Origin: a virus
IMG/VR virus record: IMGVR_UViG_3300025668_000001
Location: 1 to 52,831 of that record
DNA length: 52,831 nt
Strand: one strand, 5' to 3'
A model generated the notes under the pieces. That model was not told the origin of the DNA, ran no database searches, and saw only the letters and a list, made by a program, of their open reading frames with translations. Shown piece after piece: positions 13,879-21,388 of the stretch; positions within the stretch are counted from its first letter, which is position 1, and every line of letters begins with the position of its first letter. A program made the position numbers and the translations under genes.

Positions 13879-14257
13879 CTCAGAGCTAGTAGATTTCTCC
13901 AAAGCAGAGATGCTTGAGGCTCATGTACGCAAGAAGCTGGCTAATAACCTAGCGGTGGCCGCTAACAAGTGCAGAGAACAAGGCCTACCGTTTAATATTA
14001 CGGCGGATGACCTCATGCCAGCGCCTCTGAAGTGTCCTGTCTTCGGATTTAAGCTCGACTGGTACAAGGATGGACGAGGCGGGGCCGACGATAGCCCTAG
14101 TATAGACCGTCTCATCCCTGAAGAGGGATATGTGCCCGGTAATGTCACGCTAATATCTCTCAAGGCCAACCGTATTAAGAACGACAGTGATCTGTCAGAG
14201 CTTCGTATGGTAGCAGACTGGGTAGAGGCCCAGATAACGGAAAAGGCCCGAGCATAA
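13868..14257 (+). CDS. HNH-like endonuclease
   Basis: 129 aa. LKCPVFGFKL, then DDSPSIDRLIPEEGYVPGNVTLISLKANRIKND is the conserved pattern of a phage HNH/endonuclease VII-like family (CPxxG...SPSxDRIxPxxGYxxGNVxxxSxxANRxK). Such nucleases may act in packaging or homing. It is free-standing here, upstream of the terminase region by about 2.4 kb, so homing or a packaging aid are both possible. Confidence 0.7.
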   Translation: MWSDSELVDFSKAEMLEAHVRKKLANNLAVAANKCREQGLPFNITADDLMPAPLKCPVFGFKLDWYKDGRGGADDSPSIDRLIPEEGYVPGNVTLISLKANRIKNDSDLSELRMVADWVEAQITEKARA

Positions 14258-14399
14258 AGCTCGAGCCTCTCAGATACACTATCACCACCTTGTAGATGTA
14301 ACCAAGGCTAGGGTATATTTAGCCCCCCCTAACCACAATTAGGATTGTAGCACGGATTTCGTGTTTTGGCAATACTAAATCCAATACCTACACTTACCG

Positions 14400-14429
14400 T
14401 TGACCTTGTTGTGCCATTTGAGGTATAAT
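14400..14429 (+). promoter_or_regulatory. Strong sigma70-like promoter for the late block
   Basis: TTGACC (14400-14405), 18-base spacer, perfect TATAAT (14424-14429). Drives the small-gene cluster and probably the terminase operon. A T/A-rich gene-free stretch of about 210 bases precedes it. Confidence 0.65.
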
Positions 14430-14467
14430 TATTGGGTGGCGGATACTCCATACAGTGAGTAACTTAC

Positions 14468-14725
14468 TTGTCCATCAACTTACATTACATTCGTGCAGCC
14501 ATTGAGGCTAATACAGGGGTCCGTCTCACTCTCGAGCGCACCCGGGAGTATTTAGTCGAAGAGGGTCTTATTACCCAGCGGCAAGCGGATAAAGAAGCAA
14601 TGATCTTTCGAGGCTATGGCGAGTTCTTCCAAGAAGACAACCCCTCCACCCTTATCAAGGAAGATCCTCAAGACGTTAGAGACGATCTCCGTAGAGAGAT
14701 TCGTAATTTGGAGAATTCACGATGA
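14468..14725 (+). CDS. Small hypothetical protein (85 aa, TTG start)
   Basis: The only in-frame start after an upstream stop is TTG at 14468, with GTGAG 8 bases before it. The protein has HYIRAAIEANTGVRLTLERT and LVEEGLITQRQADKEAMIFRGYGEFF, a helical, charged fold without a recognised family. Its stop overlaps the next ATG (ATGA). It is placed directly behind the strong promoter. Confidence 0.55.
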   Translation: MSINLHYIRAAIEANTGVRLTLERTREYLVEEGLITQRQADKEAMIFRGYGEFFQEDNPSTLIKEDPQDVRDDLRREIRNLENSR

Positions 14726-14922
14726 AAGTGACTAAGGCTAACTGTGGTGCGTCTGTTAAGGCAGCTATGGGCGGATATATGGAAGTAGGTAAGGGTAAGG
14801 GGTTCTCCTCCGGCGGTATGGCCGAGAAGAAGCGTACCTCCAAGGCCAAAGAGGCCGGTACCTACAAAAAGGGTGAAATGGTTGAAGCCAGCTACGGCGG
14901 CATGGCTAAGAAGAAGAAGTAA
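14722..14922 (+). CDS. Small Lys/Gly-rich basic protein (66 aa)
   Basis: Repeats of GGM followed by lysines (FSSGGMAEKKR and YGGMAKKKK) and a very basic composition suggest nucleic-acid binding. ATGA overlap with the preceding gene. Similar short GGM/KKK proteins are common near the terminase in marine podoviruses; the role is unknown. Confidence 0.6.
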   Translation: MKVTKANCGASVKAAMGGYMEVGKGKGFSSGGMAEKKRTSKAKEAGTYKKGEMVEASYGGMAKKKK

Positions 14923-15116
14923 TGGCTGCGTGGGTGGCCTTGGTGTATATGTGCAGCCCATTAGGGGCTTCATGTAACATGATAGGATCACCCAACCTGT
15001 TCCTCCAAAAAGAGGACTGCCGACGAGAAATGATCTCTGTAGCCAAATATTACGAGGCACAGCAATTTCTAGTACACGGCTTCTGCCACGAAGTTAAGTT
15101 AGATCATACCGCATAG
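14922..15116 (+). CDS. Small Cys-containing, secreted-like protein (64 aa)
   Basis: TAATG overlap with the preceding stop. Hydrophobic N-terminus (WVALVYMCSPLGASC) followed by paired cysteines in a short soluble domain (KEDCRREM, HGFCHEV). The pattern suggests a short exported, disulfide-bonded protein. No named family is recognised. Confidence 0.5.
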   Translation: MAAWVALVYMCSPLGASCNMIGSPNLFLQKEDCRREMISVAKYYEAQQFLVHGFCHEVKLDHTA

Positions 15117-15132
15117 CGGGTATTCCAATTAT

Positions 15133-15167
15133 GCACCTACTACGCACTTAACTAGGTGCGATATAAT
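15133..15167 (+). promoter_or_regulatory. Promoter/operator of the DUF1127 gene
   Basis: Perfect TATAAT at 15162-15167 with no good -35. In its place lie nested dyads: GCACCTA-13-TAGGTGC (15133-15159) and CGCAC-8-GTGCG (15143-15160). A poor -35 plus a dyad suggests activation or repression by a phage or host factor. Confidence 0.5.
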
Positions 15168-15196
15168 TATCTCTGGACCAAGCAAAGGAGATAATT

Positions 15197-15346
15197 ATGG
15201 GCTGGTTAAAATCAATACACAAAGCAATTTCTGAAGCACAGATGCGCCGGGTGGCGTACTGGCAGCTACAGAACTTAACAGACAAAGATCTCAAGGACAT
15301 CGGGATAACCCGAGGCGAGATCAGAGAAGCCGCAAGAGGTATCTAA
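15197..15346 (+). CDS. DUF1127 protein (49 aa)
   Basis: Ends in YWQLQNLTDKDLKDIGITRG followed by EIREAARGI, the DUF1127 (YjiS-like) signature of a short Arg-rich helix with LxxLxDxxLxDIGxxRxxI. AAAGGAGAT precedes ATG by 5 bases. DUF1127 proteins are abundant in Alphaproteobacteria, where some take part in stress responses and RNA or phosphate regulation. In a phage it may mimic or interfere with the host copies. It stands alone behind its own TATAAT/operator. Confidence 0.8.
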   Translation: MGWLKSIHKAISEAQMRRVAYWQLQNLTDKDLKDIGITRGEIREAARGI

Positions 15347-15376
15347 TACCCGGGCTTCCACTCACGGGGCGGGAAC

Positions 15377-15838
15377 ATGATAGCAGAGCTTGCGGCGTTT
15401 AACGCTGCGTTTGGCGTCGTTAAGACAGCTATTACACACGGAAGAGATATAGCATCCTGCGCCAAGTCTATCGGGGACATGATAGGGGCGCAGGAATCTC
15501 TTAGGGCACGAGGCGAAAAGAAGAAGAACAGTATTTGGTACTCTCTAGCGGGTAAGGATACCAACGACTTTGAAGAGTTTATGGCCCTCGAGCAAATTAA
15601 GGAGCAACGCAAAGAACTCCTACAGGCTCTCCAGCTACTAGGCCGCCCGGGCCTTAAAGACGACTACCTTAGGTTTGAGGCGGAAGCCAGACGGCAGCGA
15701 CGGACAGACGCCGCAGAGGCGGAGGCCCGAGCCTCTAAGATAATAGAGTGGGGCGTTGGTATACTGGCAGTCCTCACAGCTATTGGTCTTATGGGGTATG
15801 GTCTATTCATCCTCGGTAGGTCTCAAGGTAAATGGTGA
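15377..15838 (+). CDS. Membrane-anchored hypothetical protein (153 aa)
   Basis: Long helical N-terminal region (AAFNAAFGVVKTAITHGRDI), a charged coiled-coil-like middle (EARRQRRTDAAEAEARASK), and one C-terminal membrane segment (WGVGILAVLTAIGLMGYGLF) with a short basic tail. Such a layout occurs in small phage inner-membrane proteins near lysis or packaging genes; no function is assigned. The next gene starts inside its stop (GTGA). Confidence 0.6.
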   Translation: MIAELAAFNAAFGVVKTAITHGRDIASCAKSIGDMIGAQESLRARGEKKKNSIWYSLAGKDTNDFEEFMALEQIKEQRKELLQALQLLGRPGLKDDYLRFEAEARRQRRTDAAEAEARASKIIEWGVGILAVLTAIGLMGYGLFILGRSQGKW

Positions 15839-16002
15839 TCTGGCCTTTAGTGGCAGTGGGATACGCAATGGTATTCTTCAACGCCCAGCCTCCTTCCACA
15901 TTCGTGAAGGTCTGCAAATACCAAAACCCCAACAATCAGTTTGCGACGGAGACCCATTGGGTTTGGCCAGAGCAACACTGCCCACCCGGAATAAAGAGAT
16001 AG
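15835..16002 (+). CDS. Small hydrophobic-start protein (55 aa, GTG start)
   Basis: GTG overlaps the preceding stop. The N-terminus WPLVAVGYAMVFFNAQPP resembles a signal sequence; the rest is a short domain with CKY and HCPP cysteines. Possibly exported. Too short for family recognition. Confidence 0.45.
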   Translation: MIWPLVAVGYAMVFFNAQPPSTFVKVCKYQNPNNQFATETHWVWPEQHCPPGIKR

Positions 16003-16007
16003 ATTGA

Positions 16008-16247
16008 ATGGCTGTCGATAAATCCAAGATGAAGTGCAACAAACCACGACGGACGCCAGACGGCTCTAAGAAGTTTGTGGTTAAGGCTTGCAAGGACGGC
16101 AAAGAGAAGATTGTCCGATACGGCGATTCCAACATGACTATCAAGAAATCTAACCCTAAACGGCGCAAGTCCTTTCGGTCTCGCCATAACTGCGACACAG
16201 CCACGGACAAATTTACTGCCCGTTACTGGTCGTGTAAGAATTGGTGA
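16008..16247 (+). CDS. Conserved small basic phage protein (79 aa)
   Basis: KFVVKACKDGKEKIVRYGDSNM followed by KRRKSFRSRHNCD and ARYWSCKNW is a pattern I know from many marine phage genomes near the terminase. The three cysteines and high charge suggest a metal site or nucleic-acid binding. I believe it belongs to a DUF5872-like family but cannot verify the number. Downstream genes overlap in a tight cluster. Confidence 0.65.
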   Translation: MAVDKSKMKCNKPRRTPDGSKKFVVKACKDGKEKIVRYGDSNMTIKKSNPKRRKSFRSRHNCDTATDKFTARYWSCKNW

Positions 16248-16251
16248 TAGT

Positions 16252-16389
16252 ATGTCCCTAGTTAAGAACATCAGAAATGCCCAGAAGAAGGGCACAGCTA
16301 AGTCTAAGAAGAACAGCACAGTGAGTGCGAAGGCATATAAAGACATGCAAAAAGGCTGGCCTAAAAAAGGGAAGAAAAAGAAGCGATGA
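16252..16389 (+). CDS. Small Lys-rich protein (45 aa)
   Basis: MSLVKNIRNAQKKGTAKSKK at the start and KDMQKGWPKKGKKKKR at the end. Very basic, probably nucleic-acid binding. Starts 5 bases after the preceding stop; its stop overlaps the next ATG (ATGA). Confidence 0.55.
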   Translation: MSLVKNIRNAQKKGTAKSKKNSTVSAKAYKDMQKGWPKKGKKKKR

Positions 16390-16652
16390 CGGATGATAGG
16401 CTAAGTCGCATGGAAGAGAAGATTGATAGATTATCGGATGCAGTGGTTGCTATGGCTCGTATGGAAGAGCGTATGATCAGTGTGTTTAAGCGTCTTGAGG
16501 CCTTCGATTCCTCCTACAGAAAAATAGACGAACGAATGGATGATATGGAAAGACAAGCAATAGCTCGTGGCCAGAAGATAGCTTTTGCTGAGAGGTTCTT
16601 CTGGATGATATGCACAGGCGCAGTCGGCCTTGCATTTATATATTTGAGGTAA
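16386..16652 (+). CDS. Coiled-coil protein with C-terminal membrane segment (XhlA/holin-like)
   Basis: 88 aa. About 60 residues of amphipathic heptads (MEEKIDRLSDAVVAMARMEE... FKRLEAFDSSYRKIDERMDD) are followed by one transmembrane helix (RFFWMICTGAVGLAFIYLR). This is the layout of haemolysin XhlA-type accessory holins. No other clear holin is seen next to the endolysin at 36828, so this may be the holin or a membrane adaptor. It ends 3 bases before the small terminase ATG. Confidence 0.5.
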   Translation: MTDDRLSRMEEKIDRLSDAVVAMARMEERMISVFKRLEAFDSSYRKIDERMDDMERQAIARGQKIAFAERFFWMICTGAVGLAFIYLR

Positions 16653-16654
16653 TT

Positions 16655-17041
16655 ATGGACGGTCCTAAAAAATTATCAGACAGACAGGAAGCATTCCTAG
16701 ACGCTCTCTTAGGAGACGCCCGGGGTAATGTACGTCAGGCCATGCGAACCGCTGGCTATTCTGACTCCACCCGTACCTCTGAGGCTATTGCGCCAATCAA
16801 AGACGAGATTGTTGATCGAGCGTCCATGCTATTGGCGTCTAATGCGCCAAAGGCTGCATTTGGTATCTTAGGGGTATTGGATGACCCGAGCGCAATGGGC
16901 GCACGGAATGCTGTGGCTGCTGCCCGTGAGGTGCTGGACCGTTCTGGTTTGGTGAAGAAGGAACAGGTTGAGGTCAAAGGGGTAGAGGGTGGTATTTTCA
17001 TCCTTCCGCCGAAGAAGACTGAAGAAGATGGCTTGGGATAA
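16655..17041 (+). CDS. terS: Terminase small subunit
   Basis: 128 aa from ATG 16655 (TTGAGG upstream). LSDRQEAFLDALLGDARGNVRQAMRTAGYS is the HTH of DNA-packaging small subunits, followed by a helical oligomerisation region and a KEQVEVKGVEGG tail. It recognises the packaging site and loads the large subunit, whose gene overlaps its 3' end by 14 bases. Confidence 0.8.
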   Translation: MDGPKKLSDRQEAFLDALLGDARGNVRQAMRTAGYSDSTRTSEAIAPIKDEIVDRASMLLASNAPKAAFGILGVLDDPSAMGARNAVAAAREVLDRSGLVKKEQVEVKGVEGGIFILPPKKTEEDGLG

Positions 17042-18887
17042 CAGAACACGAAGTAACGCCAAACAGGCTATACCTTATGCCTACAAGCCGGACGAAGAAG
17101 ATCCGCTAATTGTAGTACCTGACATGGACATGGTCCCTCTAGTTGAAGAGGCTATGGACTACCTAGACAAGGGTCATTCGCTTAGAGAGACCGCACACTG
17201 GCTGTCCGAGAAGACTGGTAAGAAGATCTCTCATCAAGGCTTGAGTAACATCTGGCGTAGGCACCGTAACAGTGACCGTCAGAAGACATTAGCTAAAACA
17301 GCTAAAAAGCGGAAACCCAAGACACCCAAGGATAAGTACGAGGCCCGTCTCAAGCGCAAGATCTCTGACTCCAAGCGTGTGAAGACAATGGCGGAGAAGA
17401 AACTCTCTGAGATGAAAGAGCCAGAAGAACGGCTCGGAATGCCATCTCGGGGGATTAGCGAGGGACTAGACTTTGAGGCCATACCCGAAGAACGGGAAGT
17501 TATATTCAAACCAAACGCCGGTCCACAAACAGAGTTTTTGGCGGCACCAGAAAGAGAAGTCCTTTATGGCGGCGCAGCCGGTGGCGGAAAAAGTTTTGGA
17601 CTACTCGCAGACCCCATGCGATACTTTTCTGTCCCTGAATTCAATGGACTTATCCTACGACGCACAAACGACGAACTCAGAGAGCTTGTCTGGAAAAGTC
17701 AGGAATTATATCCGAAAGCGTACCCGGGAGCGAAATGGCAGGAGAAGAAGAGCCAGTGGGTCTTCCCATCAGGAGCCAAGCTATGGATGACCTACCTTGA
17801 GCGAGACGAAGATGTTTTGCGGTATCAGGGCCAAGCGTTCAGCTACATAGCCTTCGACGAACTAACTCAACACCCCACGCCATTTGCGTGGACTTACATG
17901 CGCTCACGCTTGCGTACAACAAACCCAGACCTCCCTGTGTTTATGAGAGGCACTACAAACCCCGGCGGCCCCGGTCACCAATGGGTTAAGTCGATGTTTA
18001 TTGATCCAGCCCCAGCGGGTCGTCCGTTTGTGGCTACCGACATCGAGACTGGCGATCCACTCTTATACCCGGAGAACCACGACAAAGCGGGTCAACCTTT
18101 ATTCTACCGGCGGTTCATTCCTGCCACACTGAGAGATAACCCCTACCTATTTGATGAGGGTACATACGAAGCCAATCTCTTATCTCTACCAGAGATGCAG
18201 AGGCGGCAGTTGCTAGAGGGCGACTGGGCTATTGCCGAAGGCGCTGCCTTCTCCGAGTTTAAGCAGTCTGTCCATGTAACCGAGCCATTTGAAATCCCAA
18301 GTGAGTGGCGTAAGTTCCGCTCGTGCGATTACGGTTATAGCTCTTATAGTGCGGTTCATTGGTTTGCTATTGACCCCTCCTATGAAACACTCTATTGTTA
18401 CCGTGAACTGTACGTTAGTAAGCACACTGGTAGGGACTTAGCAAAGGCTGTTCTTGACGCAGAGCGTGGTGAAAGTGTACAATATGGTATACTCGATAGT
18501 TCTTGCTGGCATAATCGAGGGCAAATCGGACCAAGCATTGCAGAAGAAATGATCTCTATCGGCTGTAGATGGAGACCGTCTGATCGAAGTGCTGGTGCCC
18601 GTGTAGCTGGTAAAAACAGATTTCACGAAGTTTTGAAGGTAGACGAAGACACCGGAATTCCCGGTATAGTCTTCTTTAACAACTGCCGACAGATAATAGC
18701 AGACCTCCCCGTAATCCCCTCTGACCCAAAGGGTACGGATGATATCGATCCTCGATACAAAAATGACCACGCATACGACTCGGTAAGATACGCAATCATG
18801 TCTAGGCCGAAGGCGTTCTCTCCCTTCGATATGGGCGGAAAACCTATCACTGCGTGGCAACCTTCTGATTCAGTATTTGGATACTAA
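17028..18887 (+). CDS. terL: Terminase large subunit
   Basis: About 619 aa from ATG 17028. An N-terminal extension of about 160 residues contains a HTH-like segment (GHSLRETAHWLSEKTGKK) and basic coiled stretches. The ATPase has Walker A YGGAAGGGKS and Walker B YIAFDELTQ with the adjacent coupling region. The C-terminal RNase H-like nuclease shows CDYGYSS, a central GILDSS and DPRYKNDHAYDSVRY acidic residues. It packages DNA through the portal encoded 4 bases downstream. An earlier in-frame ATG (16989) lies deep in terS without a ribosome binding site. Confidence 0.93.
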   Translation: MAWDNRTRSNAKQAIPYAYKPDEEDPLIVVPDMDMVPLVEEAMDYLDKGHSLRETAHWLSEKTGKKISHQGLSNIWRRHRNSDRQKTLAKTAKKRKPKTPKDKYEARLKRKISDSKRVKTMAEKKLSEMKEPEERLGMPSRGISEGLDFEAIPEEREVIFKPNAGPQTEFLAAPEREVLYGGAAGGGKSFGLLADPMRYFSVPEFNGLILRRTNDELRELVWKSQELYPKAYPGAKWQEKKSQWVFPSGAKLWMTYLERDEDVLRYQGQAFSYIAFDELTQHPTPFAWTYMRSRLRTTNPDLPVFMRGTTNPGGPGHQWVKSMFIDPAPAGRPFVATDIETGDPLLYPENHDKAGQPLFYRRFIPATLRDNPYLFDEGTYEANLLSLPEMQRRQLLEGDWAIAEGAAFSEFKQSVHVTEPFEIPSEWRKFRSCDYGYSSYSAVHWFAIDPSYETLYCYRELYVSKHTGRDLAKAVLDAERGESVQYGILDSSCWHNRGQIGPSIAEEMISIGCRWRPSDRSAGARVAGKNRFHEVLKVDEDTGIPGIVFFNNCRQIIADLPVIPSDPKGTDDIDPRYKNDHAYDSVRYAIMSRPKAFSPFDMGGKPITAWQPSDSVFGY

Positions 18888-18890
18888 CAC

Positions 18891-21026
18891 ATGGCTTTAA
18901 TGGACCGCCCCGAAGATCTCTCTACCGACGCAAAGGCAGACGACACTAACGTCATTGCCTTAGAAGAGGATGGAGATGTACCTCAAGAGAACCTCGAGTT
19001 CTCTGGCCTAGTGGCCTACATCAACTCCCAGTATCAGCGGTCTAAGACCCGCCGGGAGATGGATGAAGAGCGGTGGCTACAAGGATATCGCAACTATCGT
19101 GGCTTGTATGGCCCCGAGGTTCAATTTACGGACACAGAGAAGTCTCAAGCATTTATCAAGATCACCAAGACTAAAGTCCTAGCCAGCTATGCACAGATCG
19201 TAGATGTTCTTTTTGCAGGGTCTAAGTTCCCAATCGGCATTGAACCACGGAAGTATCCTAACAACGTGGCCGACTCTGTGTCTTTTGATCCTAAGAAGAT
19301 CACTCCAGAGAAGATCGAAGAGAAGCTCGGTAAACAAATTGGCACAAAGAACAACATCACCCGCCCAGACTTGGAGCGGGATGCAGGTCTATACAACAAA
19401 AAACTACAGGACGTTGAGAATGATCTTGAGATGGGTCCGGGGACTACCCCGTCTGCGGTTACTTGGGAGCCAGCTAAAAAGGCGGCTGCTAACATGGAGA
19501 CCCGCATCCATGACCAGTTGGATGAGACAAATGCAGACAAACACCTACGCTCAGTCGCTTTCGAGACAGCTTTGTTTGGTACTGGCATACTCAAAGGACC
19601 GTTTGCTTACGATAAGGAATACCCTCGCTGGAACGAAGATGGTGAGTATGATCCTATCATCCAGACTATTCCAAAAGTAGAGGCAGTAAGTATCTGGGAC
19701 TTCTACCCAGATCCAGACGCACGTTCTATGTCAGACGCAGAATACACAGTAGAGCGTCACCGCATGAGCCGTACACAGGTACGGGCACTAAAGAACCGTC
19801 CATTCTTCCGTGAGGAAAGCATCGAACTCGCTCTTGAGTTTGGTACGAACTACACCCAGCACTATTGGGAAGACATCCTCGAAGACAATAACGTGGACTC
19901 AGATATAGATCGTTTTGAGGTTCTGGAATATTGGGGCATCATCGACACCGAGACAGCTATGGCTGCCGACATAGAGATCCCTGAAGAATTCGAAGACAGA
20001 GACGAAGTACAAATTAATGCTTGGGTGTGTAACGGCCAGATCCTCCGTTTGGTTATGAACCCGTTTACCCCAACCCGTATTCCATATGCAGCGGTTCCTT
20101 ACGAATTGAACCCGTACAGCTTCTTTGGCATTGGTGTGGCAGAGAATATGGAAGACACGCAGTTGCTGATGAATGGCTTCATGCGTATGGCTGTCGATAA
20201 CGCAGCATTGTCTGGTAACCTACTGATCGAGGTGGACGAAACTAACCTTGTACCCGGCCAGGATATGAAGGTTTTCCCGGGCAAAATTTTCCGGCGTCAG
20301 GCGGGTGCCCCGGGTCAAGCGATTTTTGGCACCAAGTTCCCCAACGTAAGCCAAGAGCTAATTATGATGTTCGACAAGGCCCGTCAGTTGGCGGATGAAA
20401 GCACTGGTATGCCTTCCTTTGCACACGGCTCCACTGGAGTTATGGGTGTAGGTCGTACTGCTTCCGGTATGTCTATGTTAATGGGTGCCGCTGCACAGAA
20501 CATTAAGGCCGTAGTCCGTAACATCGACGACTACCTTCTTAACCCTCTAGGCCGAGCTTTGTTCGCATTCAATATGCAATTCAACTTCGACAAAGACACT
20601 GTAGGTGATCTTGAGGTCGTGGCCCGAGGTACCGAGAGCTTGATGCGGAATGAGATCCGCTCACAGCGACTTATGCAGTTTATGAACATGACGGCTAACC
20701 CAGCCATGATGCCTTTCGTGAAGTATGATTATATCCTTCGTGAGATTGCGGCGTCTATGGATCTGGATGAAGCGAAGGTCTTAAACGATCCTCGTGAAGC
20801 AGCACTACAGGCAAAACTAATGGCTGAGTTACAAGCCATGATGCCACCACCACCTCCACAGGCACAACAGCCTCAGGGTGGTCCACCTTCACCACAAGAT
20901 CCTACGGGAACTGGCGGAGGTAATATTGCGCCCGGAAACGCACCAGAACCCGGCTCTCCCGGCTTCACAGGCGGCGGCGGTGGCGCAAATGGTGGCAACC
21001 CGCCACCCCAACCCCCACAAGGATAA
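18891..21026 (+). CDS. Portal (head-tail connector) protein
   Basis: 711 aa. N-terminal alpha-rich part (YRNYRGLYGP...FIKITKTKVLASYAQIVDVLF), central FEVLEYWGI and PYAAVPYELNPYSFFGIGVAENMEDTQLLMNGFMRM typical of podoviral portals, FGHG-like SMLMGAAAQNIKAVVRNID, and a Pro/Gly-rich C-terminus (from about residue 645) that is unusually long and repetitive. Forms the dodecameric ring for DNA entry and tail attachment. Positioned after terL, as expected. Confidence 0.92.
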   Translation: MALMDRPEDLSTDAKADDTNVIALEEDGDVPQENLEFSGLVAYINSQYQRSKTRREMDEERWLQGYRNYRGLYGPEVQFTDTEKSQAFIKITKTKVLASYAQIVDVLFAGSKFPIGIEPRKYPNNVADSVSFDPKKITPEKIEEKLGKQIGTKNNITRPDLERDAGLYNKKLQDVENDLEMGPGTTPSAVTWEPAKKAAANMETRIHDQLDETNADKHLRSVAFETALFGTGILKGPFAYDKEYPRWNEDGEYDPIIQTIPKVEAVSIWDFYPDPDARSMSDAEYTVERHRMSRTQVRALKNRPFFREESIELALEFGTNYTQHYWEDILEDNNVDSDIDRFEVLEYWGIIDTETAMAADIEIPEEFEDRDEVQINAWVCNGQILRLVMNPFTPTRIPYAAVPYELNPYSFFGIGVAENMEDTQLLMNGFMRMAVDNAALSGNLLIEVDETNLVPGQDMKVFPGKIFRRQAGAPGQAIFGTKFPNVSQELIMMFDKARQLADESTGMPSFAHGSTGVMGVGRTASGMSMLMGAAAQNIKAVVRNIDDYLLNPLGRALFAFNMQFNFDKDTVGDLEVVARGTESLMRNEIRSQRLMQFMNMTANPAMMPFVKYDYILREIAASMDLDEAKVLNDPREAALQAKLMAELQAMMPPPPPQAQQPQGGPPSPQDPTGTGGGNIAPGNAPEPGSPGFTGGGGGANGGNPPPQPPQG

Positions 21027-21028
21027 GT

Positions 21029-21169
21029 ATGGAAGATACAGTAATATATAACCCCGTATTTGAAGATGATGAATCTTGCTGCCCTACTTGTGAAGATCAC
21101 GAGTATTGCATGCAAGTGTCGTGTGCGTGTGAAAGGCAACACTCATCGGATAATGTTGTAACAGAATAA
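21029..21169 (+). CDS. Small acidic Cys-rich protein (46 aa)
   Basis: Starts 2 bases after the portal stop. Six cysteines in 46 residues (ESCCPTCEDHEYCMQVSCAC) with His interspersed suggest a zinc-bound mini-domain. Acidic ends. No family is recognised. Sits between portal and a small coiled-coil gene in the structural operon. Confidence 0.5.
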   Translation: MEDTVIYNPVFEDDESCCPTCEDHEYCMQVSCACERQHSSDNVVTE

Positions 21170-21172
21170 TCA

Positions 21173-21388
21173 ATGGACAAACAGTTTTATCGCCAGCTTC
21201 TGTTGCTGGTTAACAACGAGGATCAGTACCAGCGTCTCATTACATACGTTGATGCCCGTATCCAGCAAATCAGACAATTCATGGACACAGAGAAGGACCA
21301 CCACCGCATCCTAGAGATGCAGGGAGCCATCTCCGAATTGAAGCGATTTAAAACCCTCAGAGACGAAGTCATTAAGGGCGCAGAATAA
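21173..21388 (+). CDS. Small helical protein (71 aa)
   Basis: Almost wholly helical: YRQLLLLVNNEDQYQRLITY, then IRQFMDTEKDHHRILEMQGAISELKRF. Such short coiled-coil genes after the portal occur in several podoviruses; function unknown. The following gene begins on the next base. Confidence 0.6.
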   Translation: MDKQFYRQLLLLVNNEDQYQRLITYVDARIQQIRQFMDTEKDHHRILEMQGAISELKRFKTLRDEVIKGAE

